The notes: a model not told the origin generated them from the sequence alone. A DNA stretch of 64,000 nucleotides from Virgisporangium ochraceum (GCF_016863655.1 NZ_BOPH01000097.1:55347-119346); one strand, 5' to 3'; positions 46,301 to 54,192 are shown, counted from the stretch's first letter. Translations and numbers: made by a program.

Positions 46301-47151
46301 CCGAAGATCAGCAGGCGGACGTCGTCGAGCGCCTCGACCGGCCACAGCGCGGCGAGGGTCGGCACGGTCGACACGACCGTGATGCCCTGACCGGTCAGCC
46401 ACGGACCCAGGTCGACGCCGCTGCGCACGAGCGAGCGCGCGGCCGGCACCAGGCAGGCGCCGTGCCGCCAGGCGAGCCACATCTCCTCGCAGGACGCGTC
46501 GAAGGCCACCGACAGGCCGGCGAGCACCCGGTCGTCCGGGCCGAGCGGCACGTCGTCGGCGGTGTTGTCCGCGAGGAAGAGCTGCGCCTCGGCGTCGACG
46601 AACGCGGCCGCGGCGCCGTGGGTGACCGCCACGCCCTTCGGGGTCCCGGTGGACCCGGACGTGAAGATGATCCAGGCGTCGTCGTCGGGTCCCGGGCGTC
46701 CGGGCCGGCCGCCCGGGGTGCGCCGCGGTGTCACGCTCAGCCCGTCGCCGATGACCGCGCAGGCGTCGGCCTCGCCGAAGACCAGGTCCGCCCGCTCCCC
46801 GGGGTCGTCGGCGTCCACCGGGACGTACGCCGCGCCCGCGGCCAGCACCCCGAGGATCGCCAGGTACAGCTCGGCGGTGCCGGAGGAGACGCGGACGCCG
46901 ACCCGGTCACCGACGCCGACGCCGTGCCCGGCCAGCGTCGCCCGTAGGGCCTCGACCTCGTCGGCCAGCTCGCGGTAGGTCAGCGTGGTGCCGTCGGAGT
47001 CGATCGCGTGGGCCGTCGGGTGGTCACGCACCGTCGCGTCGAGGATGTCGAGGAGGGTGCGGCGGACCGGCGCGGTCGGAGACCGGAACACCGCCGGCCG
47101 GTCGACGGTCGCGGGAAGCGGGATCGGTTGCAGGTCAAGCGTTACGGTCAC
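43309..47151 (-). CDS. Pls/PosA-type non-ribosomal peptide synthetase-like membrane protein
   Basis: A 1280-residue membrane enzyme. Residues 30-510 are an adenylation domain: FTSGSTGTPKGVAVTHG at about 163-179, YGPTEATVVACAAR further on, and KVDRAALPWP near 493. A peptidyl-carrier domain has the phosphopantetheine serine in FSSGGSSLGAAQ near 543. The C-terminal 680 residues alternate membrane helices with hexapeptide (LbetaH) repeats such as IGKGAAIAAGSTV and LGAGATMGPHGIVLPG. This is the Pls/PosA architecture, typified by epsilon-polylysine synthetase. In that system the C-terminal domain polymerises one amino acid; here the LbetaH repeats differ, so the product is unknown. An M1 peptidase gene follows, coupled by 4 nt. 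Confidence 0.85.
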   Translation of the reverse strand: MTVTLDLQPIPLPATVDRPAVFRSPTAPVRRTLLDILDATVRDHPTAHAIDSDGTTLTYRELADEVEALRATLAGHGVGVGDRVGVRVSSGTAELYLAILGVLAAGAAYVPVDADDPGERADLVFGEADACAVIGDGLSVTPRRTPGGRPGRPGPDDDAWIIFTSGSTGTPKGVAVTHGAAAAFVDAEAQLFLADNTADDVPLGPDDRVLAGLSVAFDASCEEMWLAWRHGACLVPAARSLVRSGVDLGPWLTGQGITVVSTVPTLAALWPVEALDDVRLLIFGGEACPPELAERLAVDGREVWNTYGPTEATVVACAARMTGRGPVRIGLPLAGWELAVVDAAGDPVAMGGTGELVIGGVGLARYLDAAKDAEKFAPLPALGWERAYRSGDVVRAEPEGLLFLGRGDEQVKLGGRRIELGEVDAALQALPGIAGAAAAVKRTAAGNQLLVGYVVPRDGFDATAAARRIREQLPAALVPLLAEVDDLPTRTSGKVDRAALPWPLATTGTDTDLTATEGWLAAAWEQILGVRPAAADADFFSSGGSSLGAAQLVALIRRRHPQVSVTDVYQNPRLSQLADVLDGLDTTTRVRREVRPTPRRAGFVQGALMLPMLALVGLRWLTVLAALGNLVVPWAPRVSWWWIAAGWVLLFSPPGRIAVAAAGARLLLRGVRPGDHPRGGGVHLRLWAAERLAELSGATGVAGAGWMITYARALGAQIGPDVDLHSAPPVTGLLKMGRGAAVEPEVDLSGHWVDGDVVRIGKVRVGAGSRVGSRSTLMPGTRIGKGAAIAAGSTVTGAVPSNQRWAGSPAAPAGKETTDWPAERPTGRARTWVAGYSLTAQLLGVVPVVAALPALALLARPTVGAALLMVPAAALAYFVTYAVLVLVSVRLLGIGVREGFHPVRGRVAWQVWTTERLMGMARTALFPMYASLFTPVWLRLLGAKVGRNVEASTVLALPAMTTVDDGAFLADDTMVATYELSRGWLRVAPVRIGKQAFLGNSGMAAPGRRVPKRSLVGVLSSAPRKAKKGSSWLGAPPMALRRTVEATDSSRTYDPPLRLKLARSAIELCRIVPVMLAGALAVLVLAALAHIWQSAGAWVAALCAGPLVLVAAICAATTATAAKWLLVGRFRAVDRALWTSFVWRNELADSFVEVLAAPWLFRFATGTPLLSLWLRTLGARIGRGAWLETLWLPEYDLVRLGPGATVNRGCVVQTHLFHDRIMSMDAVTLGAGATMGPHGIVLPGASIGAGTTVGPGSLVTRGDAVPRDSRWLGNPIANWQ

Positions 47152-47293
47152 CGGGCGCGCACCATCTCTACCTCACGGTCAACTTCGGCCAGGCGTACGA
47201 CACTCAGCCGCCCGGGGCAGCGTTCCAGGTTACGTGAGGAAAACGCGGGACGAGGGCCCGGTGGCGAACTCGTGTCGGGGGACACACCGGCGG

Positions 47294-48415
47294 TCACGCG
47301 GGTCGCGGAGCGAAGAAACGGACGAGGTCGTCGGCCGCGGTGGGGGACAGCATCATCGACTGGACCCGCGCCGACATCTCCGCGATCGGGAGGATCCGGG
47401 CGAACATCGCCTCCTCGTAGGCCCGGATGGCGGCGTCGGGATCGTCCGGGTTCCTCGCGATTTCCTCTCCGAGTTCGGCGGCGTCGAGCATGGCCTGGTT
47501 GGCACCCTCGCCGACCGGCGGCATGAGGTGCGCGGCGTCACCGAGAAGGGTGACACCGGGCCGGTGGGTCCAGCGGGTCCCGGTGGGCATCGCCTCGATG
47601 GTGCGCGGCGTCGGCGGGCCGTCGCCGGCCTCGATCAGCGCGGTGAGGCCGGGGTTCCAGCCGTCGAAGACGTCCAGCAGAGCGCGCTTGGTGTCCACGC
47701 GGCGCCCGTCGGCGGGCGCGTCGGCCGGCGCATCGGCGGGCAGGGTGACGCCGACCCGGATGCTGCCGTCGCCGAGGCGCTGCGCCGCGAGGATCCGGCC
47801 CGCGCCGACGCACCAGAGGTTGCCGGGGCCGACCAGCTCGGCGAGCTCCGGGTGCCGCCGGTCGGCGTCGCTGATCGTCAGCTCGGCCAGGGTGGCGACC
47901 GGGAACAGCGGCGCGTCAGTCAGCAGCGACCGGACGACCGAGCGGGCGCCGTCGGCGCCGACGAGGACGTCGCAGTCGGCGTGGCCGCCGCCGTCGAACG
48001 CGAGCCGGAAGCCGCCGGCGGGTCGCGGCGTCACCGCGACGAGCCGGTGCCCCCACGCGACCGTGCCGTCGGGGAGGGAGTCGAGCAGCAGGTCACGCAG
48101 GAGGCGGCGGTCGATCTCGGGACGACCGTCGAACGAGCCGGGCGGTGGCCGGTGGTGGACGAGGGTGCGTCCGGCCGGGTCCAGGACGCGGTGCTCCTCG
48201 CCCTCGGGCCGCGCCGTGGACCGGAACCGGTCGGCGAGGCCCGCCTCGGCCAGGGCCCGCTGCCCGGACTCCGGGTGCAGGTCGAGCGACCCGCCCTGCG
48301 ACCGCGCGGACCGGTCGGCCTCGCGCTCGTACGCGACGGGGTCCATGCCGTGCTTTCTGAGTATCAGGGCCAGCGTCAGGCCGCCGAGACCACCACCGGC
48401 GATCGCGATGCGCAC
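47294..48415 (-). CDS. FAD-dependent monooxygenase
   Basis: A 373-residue class A flavoprotein monooxygenase. RIAIAGGGLGGLTLALILRKHG is the Rossmann GxGxxG loop. DVLVGADGARSVVR is the DG motif binding FAD and NADPH, and VTLLGDAAHLMPPVGEGANQA is the GD motif. The length and motif set resemble TetX-like and salicylate-type enzymes; substrate unknown. It is divergent from a TetR gene, and the intergenic region holds a likely operator. That pairing suggests induction by the TetR ligand, possibly a xenobiotic or antibiotic substrate. Confidence 0.9.
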   Translation of the reverse strand: MRIAIAGGGLGGLTLALILRKHGMDPVAYEREADRSARSQGGSLDLHPESGQRALAEAGLADRFRSTARPEGEEHRVLDPAGRTLVHHRPPPGSFDGRPEIDRRLLRDLLLDSLPDGTVAWGHRLVAVTPRPAGGFRLAFDGGGHADCDVLVGADGARSVVRSLLTDAPLFPVATLAELTISDADRRHPELAELVGPGNLWCVGAGRILAAQRLGDGSIRVGVTLPADAPADAPADGRRVDTKRALLDVFDGWNPGLTALIEAGDGPPTPRTIEAMPTGTRWTHRPGVTLLGDAAHLMPPVGEGANQAMLDAAELGEEIARNPDDPDAAIRAYEEAMFARILPIAEMSARVQSMMLSPTAADDLVRFFAPRPA

Positions 48416-48426
48416 CGTCGCCTCCT

Positions 48427-48463
48427 TACCGTACGATGTACCTCATGGATACGCCGTACGGTA
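48427..48463. promoter_or_regulatory. Inverted repeat operator for TetR regulator
   Basis: TACCGTACGATGTA (48427-48440) and, on the other strand, TACCGTACGGCGTA (48450-48463) agree at 12 of 14 bases and face each other across 9 nt. The site lies between the monooxygenase and tetR-type starts and overlaps the tetR 5' end. Confidence 0.65.
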
Positions 48464-49191
48464 GCGCCCCGCTGCCCGTCTGGGAACGGCCCGAACCGCG
48501 GCCCCGGGCGGCGCCGGTCGTGCTGAGCCGCGCGAAGATCGCCGACGTGGCCATCCGGATCGCCGACGTCCACGGCCTCGACGGCCTGTCGATCCGCCGG
48601 ATCGCGACCGAGCTCGGTGTCGGCCCGATGCGGCTGTACGACTACGTGACCAACCGGTCGGAGCTGCTCGACCTGATGGTCGACGCCGTGTACGCCCGGA
48701 TCGCGGAGGCCGGCGGACACCCCGGGTGGCGCGACACGGTCCTGGCGATCGTCCACCGGACCCGCGCCGCCGCGCTCGACCACGAGTGGTTCGCCGACCT
48801 GCTCGGCGGAAGACCCCATCTGGGACCCCACGCGCTCGCCGTCGGCGAGTCGACCGCGGCCGCGCTGAGCCGGGCACCGGGACTGCGCGGCACCGACGAC
48901 CTCCAGCGGGCCGTGGGCGCGCTCGACGCCTTCGTGGTCGGAGCGTTGCGCCGGGAGGTCACCGAGCGCCGCACCGTCCGCCGGACCGGCACCGACGAGT
49001 CCGCCTGGCAGGCCGCCCTCGGCCCTTACCTGACCCGCATGCTCGACACCGGCCGCTTTCCCACGATCGCCCGCCTCGTCGTCGACGGCGCCCACCTCGA
49101 CGCGGACGAGACCTTCCACCGCACGCTGACCACGATCCTGGACGGACTCACCGGTGACCGGGGCGCTACACCGGGGCCGGCTCCGGTGTAG
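48445..49191 (+). CDS. TetR/AcrR-family regulator
   Basis: A 248-residue regulator. The N-terminal helix-turn-helix reads LSRAKIADVAIRIADVHGLD, then IRRIATELGVGPMRLYDYV. The C-terminal domain is TetR_C-like with LLGGRPHLGPHALAVGEST. It starts at the ATG at 48445; 48436 is an alternative, and either start overlaps the inverted repeat. It is likely to repress itself and the divergent monooxygenase. Its 3' end is part of a perfect hairpin shared with the converging gene, giving the C-terminus GATPGPAPV. Confidence 0.85.
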   Translation: MDTPYGSAPLPVWERPEPRPRAAPVVLSRAKIADVAIRIADVHGLDGLSIRRIATELGVGPMRLYDYVTNRSELLDLMVDAVYARIAEAGGHPGWRDTVLAIVHRTRAAALDHEWFADLLGGRPHLGPHALAVGESTAAALSRAPGLRGTDDLQRAVGALDAFVVGALRREVTERRTVRRTGTDESAWQAALGPYLTRMLDTGRFPTIARLVVDGAHLDADETFHRTLTTILDGLTGDRGATPGPAPV

Positions 49192-49196
49192 CGCCC
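49161..49196. terminator. Bidirectional hairpin containing both stop codons
   Basis: GGGCGCTACACCGG (49161-49174) pairs perfectly with 49183-49196 across an 8-nt loop. Both converging genes end inside it: the minus-strand stop is 49166-49168 and the tetR stop 49189-49191, in symmetrical positions. Confidence 0.85.
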
Positions 49197-50155
49197 GGTG
49201 GTGCGACGGCCGTCCGCCCGCTCCGGCTGATCGCGGCCAGCAGCACGCCGAGCACGAGACCCGACAGCACACCGACCGGGGCGGTGAGGAAGTCCGTGTC
49301 GGCCGCGTTCACCGCGGGGTTGCCCGCGATCCTGGTGAACGCCGGTCCGAGGGGCCACCTGATGGTCGCCAGCGCCACGGCGAGCACCAGCACCAGCTGA
49401 CCGACGACCATCGTGACCGCCGCGACCGCCATGCCGGGCCGCCACGGGCAGACCACCGCGCCGACGCCGGCCAGCAGGGCGCAGCCGGCGGCCACGTACA
49501 CCACGGTCGGCGGTTCCGTGTCGAAGGCGCGCAACGCGACCGCACTGCCCGTCACGACCGCGGCCGCACCCGCCACGATGATCCGGTTCGGCGACCGCCG
49601 CGGCGCGGCGGCCAGGCCGCCCGCGGCCGCGGTGACGACCAGCAGCATCCCGGTGACGAACGCGGCCGGAGCCAACGCCACCGGGTCGACCTCGGCCGAC
49701 GACCCGATCGTGGCGGCCATCGGCGCGGTCGCGGCCGCGACCGACGCCGCGAGGATCAGCGGGACCGGGTGGGGCCGCGTCCCCGTCCGCGTGACCAGCC
49801 ACGCGCCGAGCAGCACCGCGCACACGGCCGCCGACAGCAGCCCGGCGGCCAGCGGGCCGGCCAGGTCGGACCGGTCGGCGACGAGGTCGACGCCGACCAG
49901 GGCGCAGCCGGCGAGCACCGCGCCGAGGGACCGCCACCGGTCACCACCGACCGCCAGCACCAGCCCGGCCACGACAGCGACGAGCACCGTCCACCGCAGG
50001 TCCCGCGCCCAGTAGGTGTTGTTCTGCGCCCAGACGTCGTGCCAGGGTTTGGCGGGCTCGGTGTGCCGCTGCAGCAGCGTCAGGTTCGACGCCCACACGA
50101 CGACGGCCGCGCCCGCCGCGCCGAGCCCGACGACGACGTTCCACCGGTACGTCAT
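49166..50155 (-). CDS. Polytopic membrane protein, unrecognised
   Basis: A 329-residue protein with about nine hydrophobic helices. The only soluble part is an N-terminal loop (LQRHTEPAKPWHDVWAQNNT) and the C-terminal PPGATPEPAPV. No transporter signature was found. The C-terminus lies in the shared hairpin and ends like the converging TetR protein (GATPxPAPV). TAGCAT ends 7 nt before the ATG. It could be an actinobacterial membrane protein of unknown function. Confidence 0.65.
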   Translation of the reverse strand: MTYRWNVVVGLGAAGAAVVVWASNLTLLQRHTEPAKPWHDVWAQNNTYWARDLRWTVLVAVVAGLVLAVGGDRWRSLGAVLAGCALVGVDLVADRSDLAGPLAAGLLSAAVCAVLLGAWLVTRTGTRPHPVPLILAASVAAATAPMAATIGSSAEVDPVALAPAAFVTGMLLVVTAAAGGLAAAPRRSPNRIIVAGAAAVVTGSAVALRAFDTEPPTVVYVAAGCALLAGVGAVVCPWRPGMAVAAVTMVVGQLVLVLAVALATIRWPLGPAFTRIAGNPAVNAADTDFLTAPVGVLSGLVLGVLLAAISRSGRTAVAPPGATPEPAPV

Positions 50156-50162
50156 CCGGCCG

Positions 50163-50168
50163 ATGCTA
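50163..50168 (-). promoter_or_regulatory. -10 TAGCAT for the membrane-protein gene
   Basis: TAGCAT on the minus strand ends 7 nt before the ATG at 50155. Confidence 0.5.
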
Positions 50169-50207
50169 TTCCATGGCCGTCCATGGGTACGCCCGTCGCC
50201 GGTGGCC

Positions 50208-51947
50208 CTACAGTTCGCGGATCCGCAGGTTGTCGACCAGGTACGTCAGCGCGCCACCGCCGAAGACGACGGTGTGCCCGGCGTGCCCGGTCGTGGTCAC
50301 CACCACGCGCCGGTCCAGCCGCTGGCCGGCCGAGGTGAACGCCCAGCTGTGCCGGCCGGCCACGACGCCGCCGAGATCCTGCACCGCGAACGTGCCGGCC
50401 TGGTCGGGAGCGCCGGTGACGTGGCGGGCGGTGAACGTCAGCTCGTAGGTGCGGTGGGGGCGCAGCGCGACGTACCGGTTGCGCAGCCCCCATCCCGTCG
50501 TGGCGGGCACCGGTCCCGCGACGACCCCGCTGAAGTCGTGCGCGTCCGCGACGCCCCACGACGTGAGGTGTGAGGACCCGGCGGTCTCCCAGGTCCGGCG
50601 CTCCTCGCCCGAGTCGAAGGTGAACGCGGCGCTCTCCTGGGTGATCGCGACGTCCCGGAAGAACACCGTGCTGCCCGCGTTCGCGCCGAGCACGAACCGG
50701 TGGTTCGGGCTGTCGCCCGTGGTGAACCGGCCGGTGACCCGTGCCCACGCGGTGCCCGGGGTGAGCGTCACCGACGGGTCCGCGGGCCCGCCGTCGCCAC
50801 GCAGCTTGACGAACCCGCTCGCGCCGGCCGTGGTGCCGCGGACGACCGCGCTGAACCGGTACGTCGTGCGGGGCAGGAAGCGGGCCGTGCGGTGCCACAA
50901 CGAGTCGGCCGGTGCCGTGGTGGCGGTGGCCTTCGCCGCCCAGGTGCCCGACTCCGTGCCGATGCTCCCGCCGCCGTTGGGGAACGGGACCCACTGCGCG
51001 CGCTTGGGGGCCGTGTCGAACTGGTCGAGCCGGAACGGCATCGTCGGCTCGGTCAGCAGCCAGTCGTACTCGATGGCGTCGAGCACGGCGTTGCGCTCCG
51101 CGTCGTGCTGGCGGACGAAGTGCGTGGTGTCGGCCGCGCACCGGGAACCGCCCTCCGGCGACGGCCCGCACGAGGTCACGCCGATGACCCGGTGGCCGTG
51201 CTTCGCACCGCCGAAGATCGGGCTTCCCGACCCGCCGGGCGCGCCGTAGATGCTGTAGTCGGTGGTGGGTCCGCGCCAGTCGACCACCTGCCGCGCGGTC
51301 GCCCTGCCGGCGGAGTGCAGGATCGTCCAGTCCAGACGCTGGCCGTCGTACCGCTCGACCGGGTTGCCCCAGAGGCTGTACGCCTCGTCGCCGACCGCGA
51401 CCTCGGTCTCGCTGAGTTCGACCATGCCGTGCCGCACGCCGGGCGCGACCCCGTCGGGGCCGTTCGACACCTGCCACAGCACGGTGTCGCCGCCGCCGGT
51501 CGCCGTGCCGAAGCTCTGCCACGGCAGGACGCGGGCGTGGTACGCCGGACCCCACTGCTGCGCGGCCGGACCGGGGCGGGCCGCGTCCTCGTCGAGGCTC
51601 AGGAACCGGACCGAGCCCGACCATCCGGGTCCGCCGCAGTGCGCCGCCGTCATGAACAGGTGCGGGGACACCATGGCTCCGGTGCAGTTGCCGTTGAGCC
51701 AGCCGACCGCGTGCGAGTTGAGTTGGCGGACCTGCTTGTCGGCCCCGGTGTACCCGCGGTGGAACTCGAACATCGTCCGGGCACCGTCGACCGGCACCTG
51801 GATCTCCGTACGGCCGCGGGTTCCGGGGTCCGGCACGGCCCACGCGGCGTCGGTGGGTACCGGCAACGCGCCCGCCACGGCGGCGACGGTCACCGTCACG
51901 GCCCTGACGACTGCCGCCCGTCGCGGGCGGGGGCTGTGGTGCCTCAT
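50208..51947 (-). CDS. Secreted trypsin-like serine protease with C-terminal beta domains
   Basis: A 579-residue secreted protease. A signal peptide (about residues 1-47) is followed by a pro-region and a chymotrypsin-fold domain: His103 in MTAAHCGG, Asp154 in GGGDTVLWQ, Ser240 in GAPGGSGSPIFGG. The usual oxyanion GDSGGP reads GGSGSP. After about residue 310 come two beta-sandwich modules of CBM-like type (LWHRTARFLPRTTYRFSAVV; YVALRPHRTYELTFTARH), probably for wall or polysaccharide binding. AGGAGAGG lies 10 nt before the ATG at 51947; an upstream ATG at 51975 is in frame. It is a single-gene unit on the minus strand. Confidence 0.85.
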   Translation of the reverse strand: MRHHSPRPRRAAVVRAVTVTVAAVAGALPVPTDAAWAVPDPGTRGRTEIQVPVDGARTMFEFHRGYTGADKQVRQLNSHAVGWLNGNCTGAMVSPHLFMTAAHCGGPGWSGSVRFLSLDEDAARPGPAAQQWGPAYHARVLPWQSFGTATGGGDTVLWQVSNGPDGVAPGVRHGMVELSETEVAVGDEAYSLWGNPVERYDGQRLDWTILHSAGRATARQVVDWRGPTTDYSIYGAPGGSGSPIFGGAKHGHRVIGVTSCGPSPEGGSRCAADTTHFVRQHDAERNAVLDAIEYDWLLTEPTMPFRLDQFDTAPKRAQWVPFPNGGGSIGTESGTWAAKATATTAPADSLWHRTARFLPRTTYRFSAVVRGTTAGASGFVKLRGDGGPADPSVTLTPGTAWARVTGRFTTGDSPNHRFVLGANAGSTVFFRDVAITQESAAFTFDSGEERRTWETAGSSHLTSWGVADAHDFSGVVAGPVPATTGWGLRNRYVALRPHRTYELTFTARHVTGAPDQAGTFAVQDLGGVVAGRHSWAFTSAGQRLDRRVVVTTTGHAGHTVVFGGGALTYLVDNLRIREL

Positions 51948-52054
51948 ATGTGTGGGTCCTCTCCTGAACGCCGACATGAGCGAACGGGGGAGCCGCACGG
52001 GAAGGTGAGAGGAGACTACAACACACCGATCATGGGGAGCGGACGATCGGGCCG

Positions 52055-52438
52055 CTACCAGATGACGACGCCGCCGCCCAGCGTCCGGGCCCGTTCCACG
52101 GCGTGCCGCATGGTCGACAGGTAGCCGAGGACGCGCCGCGTGTCGTACCCGGTCGCGGCCGACAGCCGCCCGACGTTGTCCGCCAGCAGGACGCATTCGC
52201 GGTCGAAGGCGTCGAGGTCGTCGGGCGGGACCTGCAGGTGCCCGCGGTTGACGACCGTGACGTCCGCGAGCCGCGGCAGCAACGTCGCGCCGAGCCGCCG
52301 GGCGGTGTCGGAACCCCACAGCAGGTAGCGGAAGCTCTCGGCGCCCACCCCGGTGACCGTGCCCGGCGGGTCCGGGACGACGGCGCGTCCGGCGTAGGCG
52401 TCGGCGTCCGGAACCCACACCGCGATGTCGAGGCTCAT
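52055..52438 (-). CDS. Hypothetical protein, 127 residues
   Basis: A soluble protein starting MSLDIAVWVPDADAYAGRAV, with SFRYLLWGSDTARRLGATLLPRL and a C-terminal helix ending LGGGVVIW. It resembles short actinobacterial proteins of unknown function found near toxin-immunity sets, but no family is certain. It lies 10 nt downstream of the Rox-like monooxygenase gene on the same strand, so the two are probably co-transcribed. Confidence 0.6.
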   Translation of the reverse strand: MSLDIAVWVPDADAYAGRAVVPDPPGTVTGVGAESFRYLLWGSDTARRLGATLLPRLADVTVVNRGHLQVPPDDLDAFDRECVLLADNVGRLSAATGYDTRRVLGYLSTMRHAVERARTLGGGVVIW

Positions 52439-52448
52439 GCGACCGTGC

Positions 52449-53873
52449 TCACCCGGGAGACGTGACCGGCGGGCCGAACCAGCGCGCGAGGCGGTCGTCG
52501 AGGTCGCGCTGGTCGTCGCCGACCCACGCGACGTGACCGTCGGGGCGTAGCAGGACGGCCGGGGCGTCGAGCGCCACGGTGGGATCGGCGCGGAGGTCGA
52601 CCCGGTCGGACCAGCCGCCGACGGTCAGCCGTCCGGTGCGGTCCAGCACCAGGCCGCGGCCGCGGTGCAGCAGGTCGTAGAGTCGGCCCCGCCCGACCTC
52701 GACGTCGCGGAGGCGGCGGCCGACGAGGTCGGTGCCGTCACCGAGGTCGTAGCGGACGGCGATCCCGACGATCTTCTCGATGAGGTGGCGGTTGACCCCG
52801 TCGAGGTCCATGAGCTCGGTGACCAGCCTGCGCAGCGCCCGCGCGCCCGGCTCCTCCGACGTCAGCACCATCTGGGCGCGGGTGTTGTCGAGCACGTCCG
52901 CGGCGACGGGACGACGTTCGGCCCCGTAGGTGTCGAGCAGCGTCTCCGGTGCCCGGCCGCGCACCCGCGCGGCCAGCTTCCAGCCGAGGTTGACCGCGTC
53001 CTGGACGCCCAGGTTGAGACCCTGTCCGCCGAGGGGCGGATGGATGTGCGCCGCGTCGCCGGCGAGCAGCACCCGCCCGACCCGGTAGGTCTCGGCGAGC
53101 CGGGTCGCGTCGCCGAAGCGGGACAGCCAGCGGGGGGAGTGCACGCCGAAGTCGGTCCCGGCGACGGCGCGCAGCTGCCGCCGGAAGTCCTCGAGGGTGG
53201 GCGGCTCGGCGCGGTCGCTCACATCCGCCGCGGGGACGAGGACGCTGTAGACCCCGTTGCCGAAGGGCCGCAGCCAGAACCGCTGACGGGGATCGCGGAC
53301 CGTGGCGCCGATCTCCTCGGGCGGCACACCGACCTCCATCTCGCCCATCAGCGTCTCGGCCCGTGCGGGCTCGCCGGGGAACCCGACGCCGAGGAGCTTG
53401 CGGACCGTGCTGCGCGCGCCGTCGCAGCCCACCAGGTAACGGGTCCGCAGCCGGTTCCCGTCGGCGAGCTCGACGGTCACGCCGTCGTCGTCCTGGCCGA
53501 GGCCGGTCACCGCGTCACCGCGCCGGACCCGCGCGCCCAGTTGCGTCGCGTGCTCTTCGAGCAGGCCGACGATGACCGGGTGCGGGATGCCCAGCAGGTA
53601 CGCGTGCGCGGTGTCGAGGTCGGGGGGCGCGGGCCGGTCGATGGCGGCGAAGAAGCCGCCGGCCGGTCGCTGCCGCCCGTGGGGGCGCACGCGGTCGAGC
53701 AGGCCGCGCATCGCCAGCAGCTCGAGGGTGCGGACGTGCAGCCCGACGATGCGGGTGGACGACGTCGGCCCGGTGTCCTTCTCCAGGACGAGAACCCGCA
53801 CGTCGTGCAGCCGCAGCTCGGCGGCCAGCATCGCGCCGGTCGGTCCGCAGCCGGCAATGATCACGTCGAACAT
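52449..53873 (-). CDS. Rifampin-monooxygenase-like (Rox/PgaE) FAD hydroxylase
   Basis: A 474-residue class A flavoprotein hydroxylase. MFDVIIAGCGPTGAMLAAEL is the FAD loop, with Cys in place of the second Gly. STRIVGLHVRTLELLAMRGLL recalls Rox-type rifampin monooxygenases and PgaE-type polyketide hydroxylases. RVLLAGDAAHIHPPLGGQG is the GD motif and the C-terminal thioredoxin-like part is present. Rox hydroxylates rifamycins and linearises them, which gives resistance; PgaE-type enzymes act on angucyclines. Sequence similarity alone does not decide. No rifamycin-associated element was seen in the upstream 53874-54050, so rifampin induction is not supported. Confidence 0.8.
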   Translation of the reverse strand: MFDVIIAGCGPTGAMLAAELRLHDVRVLVLEKDTGPTSSTRIVGLHVRTLELLAMRGLLDRVRPHGRQRPAGGFFAAIDRPAPPDLDTAHAYLLGIPHPVIVGLLEEHATQLGARVRRGDAVTGLGQDDDGVTVELADGNRLRTRYLVGCDGARSTVRKLLGVGFPGEPARAETLMGEMEVGVPPEEIGATVRDPRQRFWLRPFGNGVYSVLVPAADVSDRAEPPTLEDFRRQLRAVAGTDFGVHSPRWLSRFGDATRLAETYRVGRVLLAGDAAHIHPPLGGQGLNLGVQDAVNLGWKLAARVRGRAPETLLDTYGAERRPVAADVLDNTRAQMVLTSEEPGARALRRLVTELMDLDGVNRHLIEKIVGIAVRYDLGDGTDLVGRRLRDVEVGRGRLYDLLHRGRGLVLDRTGRLTVGGWSDRVDLRADPTVALDAPAVLLRPDGHVAWVGDDQRDLDDRLARWFGPPVTSPG

Positions 53874-54050
53874 GTGGTGGTGCCTCTCGGGAGTGTCTCG
53901 GCGCTCCCGGCGACACCTACGTCAGTCGCCCACCCGTGACGGGAGGGGGAGTACCCGGTTTCGTTCAGCGTTCACGGGTCTCACCTCCTCGGACGGCGTC
54001 ACGGCCAGCTGCAAACTACCGGCCGCGCCCCGCCGCGTCCAGTGGCATTC

Positions 54051-54185
54051 CTACCGGCTGAGGGCCGCGTAGATTTCGCCACCGGTGGCCGGGGGCAGCA
54101 GCGGGCGCACCGACGAGTCCGGACGCCGCATGACCGCGACCGTGTTCGACGTGCCGTAGTCGATCGCGAGCCGGTGTTCGGACAT
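54051..54185 (-). pseudogene. Truncated Hsp70 N-terminal fragment
   Basis: A 44-residue frame reading MSEHRLAIDYGTSNTVAV then MRRPDSSVRPLL. It contains the phosphate-1 loop of Hsp70/actin ATPases and aligns with the first 40 residues of the Hsp70-WD40 protein at 9438 (LGVDFGTSTTVAVL). It then ends in unrelated GGEIYAALSR and a stop. No continuation was found in any frame. TACGCT lies 7 nt upstream, so it may still be transcribed. Probably the 5' stub of a deleted Hsp70-family gene. Confidence 0.6.
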
Positions 54186-54192
54186 GGCGCCC

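Noticed and set aside
43309..47151. A larger natural-product cluster around the Pls/PosA synthetase
   Set aside because: Neighbouring genes beyond the M1 peptidase (chimera, monooxygenase/TetR pair) have no clear biosynthetic link, and there is no condensation or thioesterase gene.
53874..54050. Rifamycin-associated element upstream of the Rox-like gene
   Set aside because: The expected paired CTTGC/GCAAG motif is not present in the interval.
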